The translations under genes and the position numbers were made by a program. Positions 51,949 to 61,667 of a stretch of 64,000 nt of DNA are shown here, one piece after another; positions within the stretch are counted from its first letter, which is position 1, and each line of letters begins with the position of its first letter. Under the pieces are notes generated by a model, which searched no databases, was not told the DNA's origin, and saw only the letters and a list, made by a program, of their open reading frames with translations. The DNA lies in the NCBI RefSeq assembly GCF_039543665.1, contig NZ_BAABKE010000004.1, positions 1 through 64,000 on the forward strand, given 5' to 3'. The DNA is from Wohlfahrtiimonas larvae. GTDB taxonomy: Bacteria > Pseudomonadota > Gammaproteobacteria > Cardiobacteriales > Wohlfahrtiimonadaceae.

Positions 51949-54093
51949 CTATTTAATCACTTTTGGGAACTGAATAACAATCTCAGCTCCTTTCATTTTT
52001 CCTTCCGAATATATGGCAATTTTACCATGATGTTCTTCGATAATCTTTTTAACAATGGCTAATCCTAAGCCAGTACCTTTTGGCTTGGTTGTTACATACG
52101 GCTCAAAAATTTTACCCATTTGCTCTTGATCAAAACCGATACCATTATCTTGAATGGATAATATAATCCAATCATTATTTTCTTTCACTTCCACATCAAT
52201 TTGGCCTTGTTGCTCGATACAAGCTTCGATCGCATTTTTCACTAAATTATGTAATAGCTGGCGCAAACGTAAACCATCGCCCAAAATACATGCTTGATCA
52301 CTTGTGATATGAGTATGAATCGAAACGCCTGCAGGATAATCCTGATATAGATACATCACTTCTCGTACTAAACGATTCAAATCTAGTTCCATCAATTGCT
52401 GCTGAGAACTCTTAGCATATTGACTAAATTCATCCACCATTGTTTTCAAAGCTTTCACTTGTGCAATGATTGTTTCTGTTGATTTATCAATCACTTCTTT
52501 ATCTTTGTCCACCATTTTTTCAGAAAAGCGCAATTTCAAACGTTCTGCTGATAACTGGATGGGGGTCAATGGATTTTTGATTTCATGCGCCAAACGGCGA
52601 GCAACTTCACTCCATGCTGATTCACGCTCACCACTGATTAGTTGTGTAATATCATCAAATACAATGATTTCACCACCTTTTAAGCCAATTTGATCATTTT
52701 CCTCAGAACCTCGCACAGATAAAATCTGCTGAGAACCATTATGATAGCGGCTAATCTCTGTACGCCACTCCTTTTCTTCTGTAGACTTTAAAAAATCAAA
52801 AATTGGCATCATAAAGCTTTTCAAAGCCTCAGGTGCATTCTGTAACGAAGCCGTAGATAACTTTTCCATATCCGCTTCCGAAACACCTAGAATAGTTAAA
52901 GCCGCATTATTAAATACACGAATTTTACCCTTTTCATCCACCACCAATACACCTGATGAGAGTTTTTCTAACAAAGAGGCCAAGTGTGCACGTTCTGCTT
53001 CTAATAAGCTCTGTGATCTTTGTGCAATTTCATGCGCTGTTTTCAATTTTTGGATCATCTCATTGAAAGATGATGTTAAAAATCCAATCTCATCTTTAGA
53101 TTTGACTCGGATCTTTCGTTCTAGATCACCTTCAGCAACAGCTTTCGTTGCAATAGATAAATCCCTGATTGGATTAACAATTCTGCGCGATGCAAAAAAG
53201 GAACCACCCAATGCTAATAAAATTGACAATAAAGCAACTAAAACTAAAATTACCAATAAATTTACTTTAAATGGTGCCCGTAGTGATTTAAATTGCTTGT
53301 AATATTGCACAGAGTCTCGTGTTGAGTTAGCTAACTCTGTGTATTTATCAGGAATTTCATAAAATGATTGAATGATAAATGGCGATGTTTCTGAGACCTT
53401 TGTCACAACCCGAACACGCAATTGTGATTCAGAAGTTTGTTCAAGAACAACATACTCCATCCCTTGAGCAACGCTCATGAAAATAACATCACTAGGCCTT
53501 TCAGGCATTATTTTATCAAAATCATTAGAGGCAAAAGCAACAACATTCCCACGTGCATCAAAGACGGATAACTCCATTGAGTTAATACCTTCTCGAATAT
53601 TTTCAATGTAAAAACTCAAATCATTTATTGGAATCATCGATAATTGATCAGCAGTATTTTGTGTTAAATTTAAAGCATCTAGTCGTCGAATATCTAAAGA
53701 AGAACGAGACAATGCTAAGGCATCATCAAAGCCTTTATCCAAAGACTCATCAAACCAGCTATCAATACCCTTGAAAACCATAGTAATGGAAAAAAACAAC
53801 AGTATTGTTAAAGGTAACAAGGAAATACCTGAAAAGAACAACATCATCCGCACATTTAAGCGTGAGCCAATGTAGCCTTTACGATAAGTGCGAATTAACC
53901 GAATAATATAATGACCAACAAAAATAATCAGTAATAAAAAACATAATCCTCCCGCCGCTAATAACCAAACAAAGTTATCTGAATATTGTGAAACAGACTC
54001 CAATGATTGGCTCATCATCGATAAAATAATGATCAATAAAAATGATAAAATTAACAACGGAAATATGCTTTCTTTTTTGGAACTTTTTACCAT
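51949..54093 (-). CDS. ntrY: NtrY-type sensor histidine kinase
   Basis: 714 residues. Four membrane helices (two near 13-60, one near 82-104, one near 272-298) bracket a periplasmic sensor of ~160 residues. HAMP (~300-352, RIVNPIRDLSIATKAVAEGDLE), a PAS (~365-470), HisKA with the phospho-His in RRLAHEIKNPLTPIQLSAERL, and HATPase boxes DNGIGF and TKPKGTGLGLAIVKKI follow. That is the NtrY plan. In many relatives the response regulator gene follows directly; here argH does. It overlaps the DUF4390 gene by seven bases. Confidence 0.93.
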   Translation of the reverse strand: MVKSSKKESIFPLLILSFLLIIILSMMSQSLESVSQYSDNFVWLLAAGGLCFLLLIIFVGHYIIRLIRTYRKGYIGSRLNVRMMLFFSGISLLPLTILLFFSITMVFKGIDSWFDESLDKGFDDALALSRSSLDIRRLDALNLTQNTADQLSMIPINDLSFYIENIREGINSMELSVFDARGNVVAFASNDFDKIMPERPSDVIFMSVAQGMEYVVLEQTSESQLRVRVVTKVSETSPFIIQSFYEIPDKYTELANSTRDSVQYYKQFKSLRAPFKVNLLVILVLVALLSILLALGGSFFASRRIVNPIRDLSIATKAVAEGDLERKIRVKSKDEIGFLTSSFNEMIQKLKTAHEIAQRSQSLLEAERAHLASLLEKLSSGVLVVDEKGKIRVFNNAALTILGVSEADMEKLSTASLQNAPEALKSFMMPIFDFLKSTEEKEWRTEISRYHNGSQQILSVRGSEENDQIGLKGGEIIVFDDITQLISGERESAWSEVARRLAHEIKNPLTPIQLSAERLKLRFSEKMVDKDKEVIDKSTETIIAQVKALKTMVDEFSQYAKSSQQQLMELDLNRLVREVMYLYQDYPAGVSIHTHITSDQACILGDGLRLRQLLHNLVKNAIEACIEQQGQIDVEVKENNDWIILSIQDNGIGFDQEQMGKIFEPYVTTKPKGTGLGLAIVKKIIEEHHGKIAIYSEGKMKGAEIVIQFPKVIK

Positions 54094-54647
54094 GGGCTAA
54101 ACTCCCAATATTTCCAACCAGTATCTAAATTCCACTCTTTGGACAGATAAGCTGGAATTCTCAATGGTGTTGGTAATTCATTGATATCTAATTTTAATCT
54201 AACGCCACCACGATAAGCTCTATTAGGCTCTCTATCGATGATTTTTATACTCATATTTTTGGGTTCTGCAATATAAGCCAATGCTAGGCTTAATGTAGGA
54301 AAATTCTCATAACGACGTTTTTTATGAGATTCCACCACATACTGTTGAGTTAAGGCATTGTATGAAATTGTATAATCATAAATTGTTTGTTTATTATCAC
54401 CTTCTAACCAAACAAGTCCAACCTTCTCTTCTACTACAAATGTATAGCTGAATGTCAATGAAATACCATTTTGTAAAATTTCAATTTGTTCATTGCTCAT
54501 TTTAATTGTTGCTTCAATGGATAACTTATAGGTATCTTGTTGATTGCCATTTTTCACATATACAGATGATATTGAAAAATCCTCAGCAAAGCTCATTACA
54601 CAAAATGAGCTTGCCAGAGTTAACCAAATACAAAGCAGTCTAATCAT
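54087..54647 (-). CDS. DUF4390 exported protein
   Basis: 186 residues. Signal peptide (MIRLLCIWLTLASSFCVMSFA). The mature part is a beta-rich ~160-residue domain with ISLTFSYTFVVE, then NALTQQYVVES and ISLKIIDREPNRAYRGGVRLKLDINELPTPLRIPAYL-like end (R-L-x-L-D-I-x-x-L-P-x-P-L). That LP-x-PLR-x-PA-x end is the DUF4390 signature. It sits between rsmB and the NtrY kinase as in Pseudomonas, and may be a periplasmic modulator of the kinase. Confidence 0.85.
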   Translation of the reverse strand: MIRLLCIWLTLASSFCVMSFAEDFSISSVYVKNGNQQDTYKLSIEATIKMSNEQIEILQNGISLTFSYTFVVEEKVGLVWLEGDNKQTIYDYTISYNALTQQYVVESHKKRRYENFPTLSLALAYIAEPKNMSIKIIDREPNRAYRGGVRLKLDINELPTPLRIPAYLSKEWNLDTGWKYWEFSPW

Positions 54648-56178
54648 GAGCCTTTTGAATTAAGCAATAATAAAAGCCATCCATTTTCTCTGGACGCATA
54701 ACTGATATTGGTAAAATTTGATATCCAAACGATTCACGTTCTGCAAATGGTAAATGACATTCAATCTCACTCGCATCCTCATGTTTTGCAAAAAATGCTT
54801 TCATTTGTTGTTCATTTTCTTCTTTCAAGATAGAACAGGTTGAATATAATAAACGCCCTCCAGGTTTTAATTGCGCCCAAGCATTTTCTAATAACTTCGC
54901 TTGGACTTCTACGAGTGGTTTAATATCTGTCACTTGGCGCAAACGCTTAATATCTGGGTGTCGGTGAATAATCCCTGTTGCGGAGCATGGAACATCTAGT
55001 AATACAGCATCCGCTTGATTATCTAATTGGAAAATTTCAAAATCAATCGCTGATAATTTTACTTTACTCGCTAAATCTTCAGCGAATACGCGGCTAATGT
55101 TTTCTTTGACGCGCAATAAACGTTTTTCAACACTATCTATTGCATAGATGGCCTGAATATTCTGATTACGTTCCAACATTGCTACCGTTTTACCACCCGG
55201 CGCTGCACACGCATCAATAATCACTTCATGATCCTTAGGTGCTAATAATTGAGCAGCTAACTGTGCACTCGCATCTTGAACAGAGCTCATACCCGTCGAA
55301 AAATTTGGTAATACAGAAACTGAAACAGCCTCACGAAGTACAATCGCTGAATCTACCCAATCATGTTTAACATGCTCAATACCTACTTCTGATAACAATA
55401 CAGAATACTGATCACGGTCTACCTGCAATGGATTAATACGAATCGTCATTTGTGGGTGCGTTAAAAAATGTTCAGCTACTGCACAAGCTTTCTCAACACC
55501 CCAATATTTAATCAATGATTCTGACAACCATTTTGGTAACGAAACCTTAGCAGTATTTTTGGGTAATGGCTGTAAACCTTCACGCAATACTTTACGTAAA
55601 ATACCATTTGTTAAGCCCACAGCCCAATCTTTATTCATTTGGCGAATCAATGTTACCCAGTTATTCACAGCAGCATATTCTGCTGTATTCATTTCTGTGA
55701 TTTCATAAATTGCCAGCAAAATTGCCAAATACACATGCCTTTCAGAAGGTTTAATTGGTTTTTGTAAATAATGTGTTAATTGAAACTCTAGAATCTCAAA
55801 ATAACGTAATGCACCATAAACCAAATGTTGTACAAAACGTTTATCATTATCATTCAGCTCTTTTAGTTCTGTGATGAGTAATTCAGATAAAGATTGCCCA
55901 TTTTCTACTTTGAATACAATATCCACTGCACAAAAACGTGCATCACGCATCATATGTGCAAATGGATTACCCATCACGTTAGGTTTAACTTCCTTTTTGG
56001 CTTGAGTATTGCGTGATTTATTTGCATAAGGGCGAGCAGGCTTAGATTGTCCTTTATCAAAGTACACACGCTTTTTAGAATCTTGTGAACGCTTTTTATC
56101 ATCCGAAAATTGCTTTGGCTTATCTGATTTCGGTTTGTAACTAACTTTTACACCATTTAGAGTTGTTTGTTCACTCAT
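54640..56178 (-). CDS. rsmB: 16S rRNA m5C967 methyltransferase
   Basis: 512 residues, against ~430 in E. coli. The first ~80 residues are an extra basic, disordered-looking extension rich in Lys, Ser, Arg. A NusB-like RNA-binding domain (~80-220) and a Rossmann methyltransferase domain follow: SAM loop DACAAPGGKTVAML, catalytic LDVPCSATGIIHRHPDI, and the second conserved Cys in LLYSTCSIL. It methylates C967 of 16S rRNA. It starts one base after fmt ends and overlaps the DUF4390 gene by eight bases. Confidence 0.94.
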   Translation of the reverse strand: MSEQTTLNGVKVSYKPKSDKPKQFSDDKKRSQDSKKRVYFDKGQSKPARPYANKSRNTQAKKEVKPNVMGNPFAHMMRDARFCAVDIVFKVENGQSLSELLITELKELNDNDKRFVQHLVYGALRYFEILEFQLTHYLQKPIKPSERHVYLAILLAIYEITEMNTAEYAAVNNWVTLIRQMNKDWAVGLTNGILRKVLREGLQPLPKNTAKVSLPKWLSESLIKYWGVEKACAVAEHFLTHPQMTIRINPLQVDRDQYSVLLSEVGIEHVKHDWVDSAIVLREAVSVSVLPNFSTGMSSVQDASAQLAAQLLAPKDHEVIIDACAAPGGKTVAMLERNQNIQAIYAIDSVEKRLLRVKENISRVFAEDLASKVKLSAIDFEIFQLDNQADAVLLDVPCSATGIIHRHPDIKRLRQVTDIKPLVEVQAKLLENAWAQLKPGGRLLYSTCSILKEENEQQMKAFFAKHEDASEIECHLPFAERESFGYQILPISVMRPEKMDGFYYCLIQKAHD

Positions 56179-57120
56179 TTATTTTAATTCCTCTAAATGA
56201 AGTTGAGTACCTTTTAAAAATTCTGATGCCAACATTGCTTTTTTGCCTGCCACTTGCATTGTGACAATTTCCATCAAGTTAGAGCCAGTATTCACAAATA
56301 ACAATCCATCTTTAACCTCTAACGTGCCAGGATTTTTTGTGCTCGGCTCTCTCGTTAATCGTGCCGTCCAAACTTTAAACAATTGCTCATTCCAAGTAGT
56401 ATGAGCACAAGGAGCTGGGTTAAATGCACGAATTTTACGATCCAGTAATTCAGCAGGCTCCGCCCAATTGATTCTCGCCTCTTCCTTGGTTAATTTTTCT
56501 GCGTATGTTACGCCCTCTTCTGGCTGAGGGATTGGCTCAGACTTACCTTCTAAAATTATTGGTAATGTTTTAATCAATAAATCTGATCCTATTTGTTTGA
56601 GCGCAACAAATAGCTCTCCAGAATTCATAGTTTCTGTGATGGCAACTTTGCCTTCACTCCAAACTGCACCAGTATCTAAGCCTTTGTCCATTTGCATAAT
56701 TGCAATACCTGTTTCGGCATCGCCTGCCTCAATTGCTCGTTGAATTGGTGCAGCACCACGCCATCTTGGTAATAAGGAGCCATGAATATTAATACAACCA
56801 AATTTGGGCGTATTCAATATAGCTTCTGGCAAAATCAAACCATAAGCAACCACTACCATTACATCTGCATTTAATGCTTTCAATTCAGTTTGAGCTTCTT
56901 CTTTTCGCAAAGATAGAGGCTGATATACAGGAATATTATTAATTTCTGCTAACTCTTTTACAGGGCTTTTAGCCAATTTTTTTCCACGGCCTTTTGGGCG
57001 ATCTGGTTGCGTATATACTGCAACTACATTATATTTTGCATCCAATAAAGCTTGCAATGCACCTGTTGAAAATTCAGGTGTACCTGCAAAAATTACTCTA
57101 GTATTTTCTGGAAGAACCAT
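56179..57120 (-). CDS. fmt: Methionyl-tRNA formyltransferase
   Basis: 313 residues. Formyl-transfer signature CINIHGSLLPRWRGAAPIQRAI (~108-128) with catalytic Asn and His, then GIAIMQMDKGLDTGAV. The N-terminal FAGTPEFS is typical. It formylates initiator Met-tRNA. Its ATG overlaps the def stop by one base, the usual def-fmt coupling, so formylation and deformylation enzymes are made together. Confidence 0.97.
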   Translation of the reverse strand: MVLPENTRVIFAGTPEFSTGALQALLDAKYNVVAVYTQPDRPKGRGKKLAKSPVKELAEINNIPVYQPLSLRKEEAQTELKALNADVMVVVAYGLILPEAILNTPKFGCINIHGSLLPRWRGAAPIQRAIEAGDAETGIAIMQMDKGLDTGAVWSEGKVAITETMNSGELFVALKQIGSDLLIKTLPIILEGKSEPIPQPEEGVTYAEKLTKEEARINWAEPAELLDRKIRAFNPAPCAHTTWNEQLFKVWTARLTREPSTKNPGTLEVKDGLLFVNTGSNLMEIVTMQVAGKKAMLASEFLKGTQLHLEELK

Positions 57121-57638
57121 TATTTATTAGCCTCCATATCCTTGAGATACTTATCCAACTTTTTCAATGCTCGATCACGTTTTAAACGGGATAAATAATC
57201 TATAAATAAAATTCCATTCAAGTGATCTAATTCATGTTGCATACAACGCGCCAATAAATCTTCTGCTTCACGTTCAAAATAATCTCCTTTCACATCTTGC
57301 GCACGTATTTTGACCGCAAATGAACGCTCAATAGGACCGCTATAAATACTTGGTAAAGACAAACAGCCTTCTTCTGAATCCGCAACATCATCTGATTCCC
57401 AAATGATTTCCGGATTGATATAGATCATAGGATCGCTCTTATCTTCACTACAATCGGTTACAAAAACACGCCTAAGATCATTCACCTGATTTGCAGCTAA
57501 ACCGATCCCTTTATGCTCATACATCGTCTCTAGCATGCCATTTGCAAATTCATACAGATCATTATCAAAAGTTGTGACAACACTCGCTGTCTTGCGTAGC
57601 GTTTCATGCGGTACATAAATTACATCAAGTTTAGACAT
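57120..57638 (-). CDS. def: Peptide deformylase
   Basis: 172 residues. All three deformylase motifs are present: GIGLAANQVN (~45), EEGCLSLPS (~93, metal Cys) and QHELDHLNGILFIDYL (~133, HExxH metal site). It removes the formyl group from nascent proteins and binds Fe(II). It is first of the def-fmt-rsmB-DUF4390-ntrY series and divergent from the LysM gene across 160 bases. Confidence 0.97.
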   Translation of the reverse strand: MSKLDVIYVPHETLRKTASVVTTFDNDLYEFANGMLETMYEHKGIGLAANQVNDLRRVFVTDCSEDKSDPMIYINPEIIWESDDVADSEEGCLSLPSIYSGPIERSFAVKIRAQDVKGDYFEREAEDLLARCMQHELDHLNGILFIDYLSRLKRDRALKKLDKYLKDMEANK

Positions 57639-57798
57639 TAATAAGAATTACCCATTCGTTACAAAGAAAATACATTTAAATCCACTTATTTCTTGCGTTA
57701 GCTCTAGATTAATTTAGTATTGTAACTTGCTAAACGCTCAAAAAATTCAGATAATCTTATCAAATTTTTGTTTGCATTAATATTAATAAGGATAATTT

Positions 57799-58893
57799 AT
57801 GAATATAAAGCGCCTACTCATTGCAACAAGTTTGTTATGTGCGTCTATTTCTATGGCAGCAACACTCAAACCTGACGCGCCTCAACACTATGTTGTGCAG
57901 CCAGGTGATTCGTTATGGGATATTGCTAAAAAATATACAGATGATCCTTGGGAATGGCGTCAACTTTGGAAAAACAACCCTCAACTCGCCAATCCAAATC
58001 GTATTTACCCCGGTGATGAATTATCAGTGGTTAATGGTACAATCGTGTATAAAAGAAATTTTAAAGCCTCCAATAACCAACAAAAAGGCATGCGAACTGT
58101 TAAATTAACTCCTGAGTTAAGAGAAGTGCCAATAGAATTAGGTTTACCAGTCATCTCTTATGATTATCTTCGTGGTAAATTTGTCGATATGGAAATTGTC
58201 AGTTCTGAAGAACTTAAAGCACTACCTTACATCGTTGGTTTTGAAGATAACCGATTGACAGGCTACACAAATGTAAAAGCTTTTGTTAAAGGTGATTTAA
58301 CTCCTGGTAAAACTTACAACGTTTACGAGCGTAGCACTACTCACAAAGGTATGAAACTAGATGACATCAGAAAAGGTAAGAAGAAGAAAGATGTTGAAAT
58401 TGGTACAGAACTCATTAAAACGGGTGAAGTTGTTGTAGAAAATAGTAAAGATGGCGTATCCACTGTTTATATTAAAAATATTATTAGTCGTGGTTTAGCT
58501 GCTAGCCAACTCTTAATCGAACAACCACCAATGAGTAATATTGGTAATTTATATTTCGAACCTAAAACAGCACCACAAAAAACTGAAGCAGAAATTGTTG
58601 GCACACCAGGCATGTTAAAAAGTGTTGCTGTAGGTGGTAATGTTGTCTTAGATAAGGGCTTAGATGCTGCGTTATCTCCCGGAGATTTACTATTGGCTCA
58701 ACAAGCTGATATTTTCAAAAATGACCCAATGAATCCTAGCAAACGAATTCGAATTCCCGGACAAGCTTCAGGCATCATCATGATTTATAAGGTATTTGAT
58801 CGAATGAGTTTAGGTATAGTGATCGAAAGCAAAAAACCTATACAACGAAATATGATGGCTGTTACTCCCTATTCAGATTACATAACCAAATAA
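57799..58893 (+). CDS. Exported LysM-domain protein
   Basis: 364 residues. Signal peptide (MNIKRLLIATSLLCASISMAA). A LysM peptidoglycan-binding domain at about 31-76 starts HYVVQPGDSLWDIAKKY and includes PWEWRQLWKNNPQL and RIYPGDEL. A ~285-residue beta-rich domain follows that is common to this gene in Gammaproteobacteria, where it is divergent from def. No catalytic residues are evident, so a cell-wall anchoring role is likely. AAGGA precedes the ATG; a strong terminator follows. Confidence 0.93.
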   Translation: MNIKRLLIATSLLCASISMAATLKPDAPQHYVVQPGDSLWDIAKKYTDDPWEWRQLWKNNPQLANPNRIYPGDELSVVNGTIVYKRNFKASNNQQKGMRTVKLTPELREVPIELGLPVISYDYLRGKFVDMEIVSSEELKALPYIVGFEDNRLTGYTNVKAFVKGDLTPGKTYNVYERSTTHKGMKLDDIRKGKKKKDVEIGTELIKTGEVVVENSKDGVSTVYIKNIISRGLAASQLLIEQPPMSNIGNLYFEPKTAPQKTEAEIVGTPGMLKSVAVGGNVVLDKGLDAALSPGDLLLAQQADIFKNDPMNPSKRIRIPGQASGIIMIYKVFDRMSLGIVIESKKPIQRNMMAVTPYSDYITK

Positions 58894-58920
58894 TATATAA
58901 ATCTTAGTCTTCTTTATCTC

Positions 58921-58950
58921 AAAAGGGCATGAAAAATCATGCCCTTTTTG
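58921..58950 (+). terminator. Rho-independent terminator after the LysM gene
   Basis: AAAGGGCATGA, short A loop, TCATGCCCTTT, then TTGTTG. The right arm runs into T residues on the + strand, 27 bases after the LysM stop. Confidence 0.9.
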
Positions 58951-59023
58951 TTGCCATATTTAAAATCTTATTAAAGACAAACCTACGATTAACAGTGTTC
59001 CCTAATTATTTACTTAATATCTA

Positions 59024-59052
59024 TTGACACCTTTTATTAAAATACTTAACAT
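59024..59052 (+). promoter_or_regulatory. Promoter of the ATC hydrolase gene pair
   Basis: -35 TTGACA (59024-59029), 17-base spacer, -10 TAACAT (59047-59052), about 44 bases before the start codon; AAGGA at 59081-59085 is the ribosome site. Confidence 0.55.
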
Positions 59053-59095
59053 ATATATTTAGTATGATTATTATTTATACTTAAGGATAAGTCTT

Positions 59096-59566
59096 ATGGA
59101 TGTAAAAATTGGCATTTTACAACAGCGAAAAATAGAAGCTGAAATCATTAAGCCCATTTACGAAATCATGAAACGTGAGTTTGGTTTAGAAGCAGCACGT
59201 AGAGTTGTGGAAGAAGCCATTGCACAAGCTGCCATTGATGCTGGAAAAGCATTCGCAAGTAAAGAAGTAGATAACAAAACCGATATCGAAAGCTTTGTTG
59301 CCTTACAATATTTATGGGAAAAAGATGATGCTTTGAATATTGATGTACTCACAAATAATTCAGATTGCTATGAGTATCAAGTGAATCGCTGTAAATACGC
59401 AGAAATGTATCAAGGAATGGGATTGGGCGATATAGGCTTTCTATTATCTTGTAATCGTGATGCTAAATTTATCGAAGGATATGCTCCACACATTAAACTC
59501 ACGCGCCCACATACCATTATGAATGGTGATGGTTTTTGTGACTTTTGTTATCAAACTCAAAAATAG
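59096..59566 (+). CDS. L-2-amino-thiazoline-4-carboxylate hydrolase family protein
   Basis: 156 residues. The family's end pattern is clear: GDIGFLLSCNRDAKFIEGYAPHIKLTRPHTIMNG, in pieces, with GDGFCDFCY following. Cys in LLSCNRD and CDFCY are conserved. Members open the thiazoline ring to S/N-carbamoyl cysteine in D,L-ATC use, but many relatives have unknown substrates. It is followed after 14 bases by a fused AhpD-like protein gene with which it shares a promoter. Together they suggest use of, or protection from, a sulfur heterocycle. Confidence 0.85.
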   Translation: MDVKIGILQQRKIEAEIIKPIYEIMKREFGLEAARRVVEEAIAQAAIDAGKAFASKEVDNKTDIESFVALQYLWEKDDALNIDVLTNNSDCYEYQVNRCKYAEMYQGMGLGDIGFLLSCNRDAKFIEGYAPHIKLTRPHTIMNGDGFCDFCYQTQK

Positions 59567-59580
59567 GAATCATTCAATTT

Positions 59581-60687
59581 ATGATCATTCAACAAGACTT
59601 AATCAATCAGTTAATCCACTTAAATCCACAATCTAAACTTGCAGAAGCACGTATTATACGAGATGTAGCAACAGATCATTTACAGCTGGCTTTTGAAACT
59701 ATTTTCTCAACAGAATCAGAGCATTTAACTCAATCTATTCAATTTTATTTAGCAGAACAAGTAGCACGCAAGACTGGCAGTGATTTATTAGCAGATTATT
59801 ATGTTGAACAATTTAATGCTTCCGATATTCAATTGAACCCTACTCAATATGATTCAGCATTAAATTATGTGGATGTGATCATTGAAAAACCTAAGCAAGC
59901 CAATAAAGCTTTAGTAACTGCTGTCATTGAATCAGGTTGGCATGAAAAAGATTTTTTATTATTGGCGCAATTAGTCACATTTGTCACTTATCAAGCAAGA
60001 CTAATTGAAGGTCTTTTGTTATTAAATGGCCAATCTGATAGGTCGATAACTCCGCCAGTAACAGCAGGTATTTGGAATACTGTAAGCCATACCGCTCAGG
60101 GTAGAATTGCACCAACTGCCTTTACACAAGATCAATTAGGCTGGGAAAGTTGGCTAAATGCTCGTGATGTATCTACATTAAGTGATGAAGAAGCTAATGT
60201 GATGAAAAAAATGGGGCAAATCTCTTCCGAATATTTTTTACTATTGGCACACCAAAGTAAAATATTAGAACTACGAACTTTAATTGATCGAGGTATTTTC
60301 TATACGCCAGAAGGTTTACCACGCTGGGAACGCGAATATGCCGCCGCAGTTGTGAGCAAAGTGAATGGCTGCATTTACTGTGCTTCTGTCCATGCTCGTA
60401 AAGCAAGCCATTTAGCAAAAGATCGTAAAAATGATATCGACCAATTGCTTGCAACACAAACGGGTGAAGTATTGGCACAGAACTTTGATGAAAGATTATT
60501 AGCAATTACAGATTTTTCTGCCTCCCTTTCAACTACGCCAATTTCTGCTTATCCTATACAGATTGAAAGATTACGAGCTTTGGGCTTAGATGAATTGGAA
60601 TTATTGGATTTAATTCAATCTATTGCATTTTTCTCTTGGGCGAATAGATTGATGTTGTCGTTGGGTGAGGCTTATGAGTTAAATTAA
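59581..60687 (+). CDS. Fused CMD/AhpD-like peroxidase-related protein
   Basis: 368 residues from ATG 59581 (an upstream frame start inside the previous gene is ignored). The N-terminal ~170 residues are a CMD-like helical domain without its active-site Cys pair (FYLAEQVARKTGSDLLADYYV, then LVTFVTYQARLIEGLLLL). The C-terminal half has the AhpD-type site VNGCIYCASVHARKASHL (C-x2-C, His four residues on, ~265). These two halves resemble the Avi_7170 and Avi_7169 families, which are usually separate neighbouring genes; here they are one polypeptide. The substrate is unknown; context suggests a sulfur compound. Confidence 0.83.
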   Translation: MIIQQDLINQLIHLNPQSKLAEARIIRDVATDHLQLAFETIFSTESEHLTQSIQFYLAEQVARKTGSDLLADYYVEQFNASDIQLNPTQYDSALNYVDVIIEKPKQANKALVTAVIESGWHEKDFLLLAQLVTFVTYQARLIEGLLLLNGQSDRSITPPVTAGIWNTVSHTAQGRIAPTAFTQDQLGWESWLNARDVSTLSDEEANVMKKMGQISSEYFLLLAHQSKILELRTLIDRGIFYTPEGLPRWEREYAAAVVSKVNGCIYCASVHARKASHLAKDRKNDIDQLLATQTGEVLAQNFDERLLAITDFSASLSTTPISAYPIQIERLRALGLDELELLDLIQSIAFFSWANRLMLSLGEAYELN

Positions 60688-60708
60688 TTATCACAATATC
60701 TCCAATAA

Positions 60709-61611
60709 TCAAAATAACTCCAAATACTCCCGCAACGAATCATTCAATGCTATTTGTAGCTCTTTTGGAGAAATAATTTTTACATTTGGAATCCAATAAC
60801 GCATCAAAGATAAAATCTCTTGCTGATTAACGCGCTCGCTTTTCACAACTAAATCACCATTTTCTTTTTCTTCCACAATGGATTGATTAGGCAACAGATC
60901 ACGGCGCTTAAAATAGATCGCTTTTTCAGCATCCACATGAACCAAAACTTCAGCCAATTGATTGCCATAGTAAATGCTATCTGTATTTTTGATATCCTCT
61001 AAAATGGTGCTATCCACTTCAAAGGTTTCTTTAAGCACACATAATTTTTCCATCTGAGAAAAACAAAATGTTTTAGTTTGCCCATGATCCAAACCCACTA
61101 AATACCAAATACCATTGCGATTTAATAAAATATATGGCGCAATTTTATAATCTTTAGACATTTCGCTATTATTTTTCAAATAAGAAAAATTAATGTATTG
61201 GCATTGCTCTATTGCTGATTGAATCAGATCAAACTCATGAGATTTATGTGCTAAATCCTCATAATTATGACCTTTAATGTGAATACTTTGTGTTAATTGC
61301 CCTTGAAAAAAATCACGATCATTCTTCGGAAATAAATTCTGAATACTTGCAAAATGCGCAAAACGCTCAATATCTTCTTTATATAAACGCCCCAATGAGG
61401 ATTTAGCTAAACTATAATATTTTGGGCCAAACTCATCCCAATCTAAAAATGCAAAACGATCACGCAAATCGCGATTAATTGTCCTTGTTTCAACATTATA
61501 CTCTTCTGCCAAGCGACTGATTTCTAAACGATCGCCTCGATTTAACTTCGTTAGAATACTTGCTAAACGAAATGCTAACTGTAAATTTTTATTGGACATA
61601 CAATCACTCAT
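60709..61611 (-). CDS. WYL-domain transcriptional regulator
   Basis: 300 residues from ATG 61611; a TTG six codons upstream is less likely. N-terminal winged HTH (~15-60, RLEISRLAEEYNVETRTINRDL) is of the DeoR/HTH_11 type. The WYL domain (~135-210) contains YINFSYLKNNSEMSKDYKIAPYILLNRNGIWYLVG. A WCX-like C-terminal dimer domain follows. WYL proteins bind nucleotides or DNA and often control defence or DNA repair genes. Its neighbour is convergent with the AhpD-like gene and tandem with a zinc-ribbon gene, with no obvious target. Confidence 0.9.
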   Translation of the reverse strand: MSDCMSNKNLQLAFRLASILTKLNRGDRLEISRLAEEYNVETRTINRDLRDRFAFLDWDEFGPKYYSLAKSSLGRLYKEDIERFAHFASIQNLFPKNDRDFFQGQLTQSIHIKGHNYEDLAHKSHEFDLIQSAIEQCQYINFSYLKNNSEMSKDYKIAPYILLNRNGIWYLVGLDHGQTKTFCFSQMEKLCVLKETFEVDSTILEDIKNTDSIYYGNQLAEVLVHVDAEKAIYFKRRDLLPNQSIVEEKENGDLVVKSERVNQQEILSLMRYWIPNVKIISPKELQIALNDSLREYLELF

Positions 61612-61667
61612 TATCTTTATCAATGACAAGATTATATCGACTTTAAATCAAAAAATTTAATCAATAA

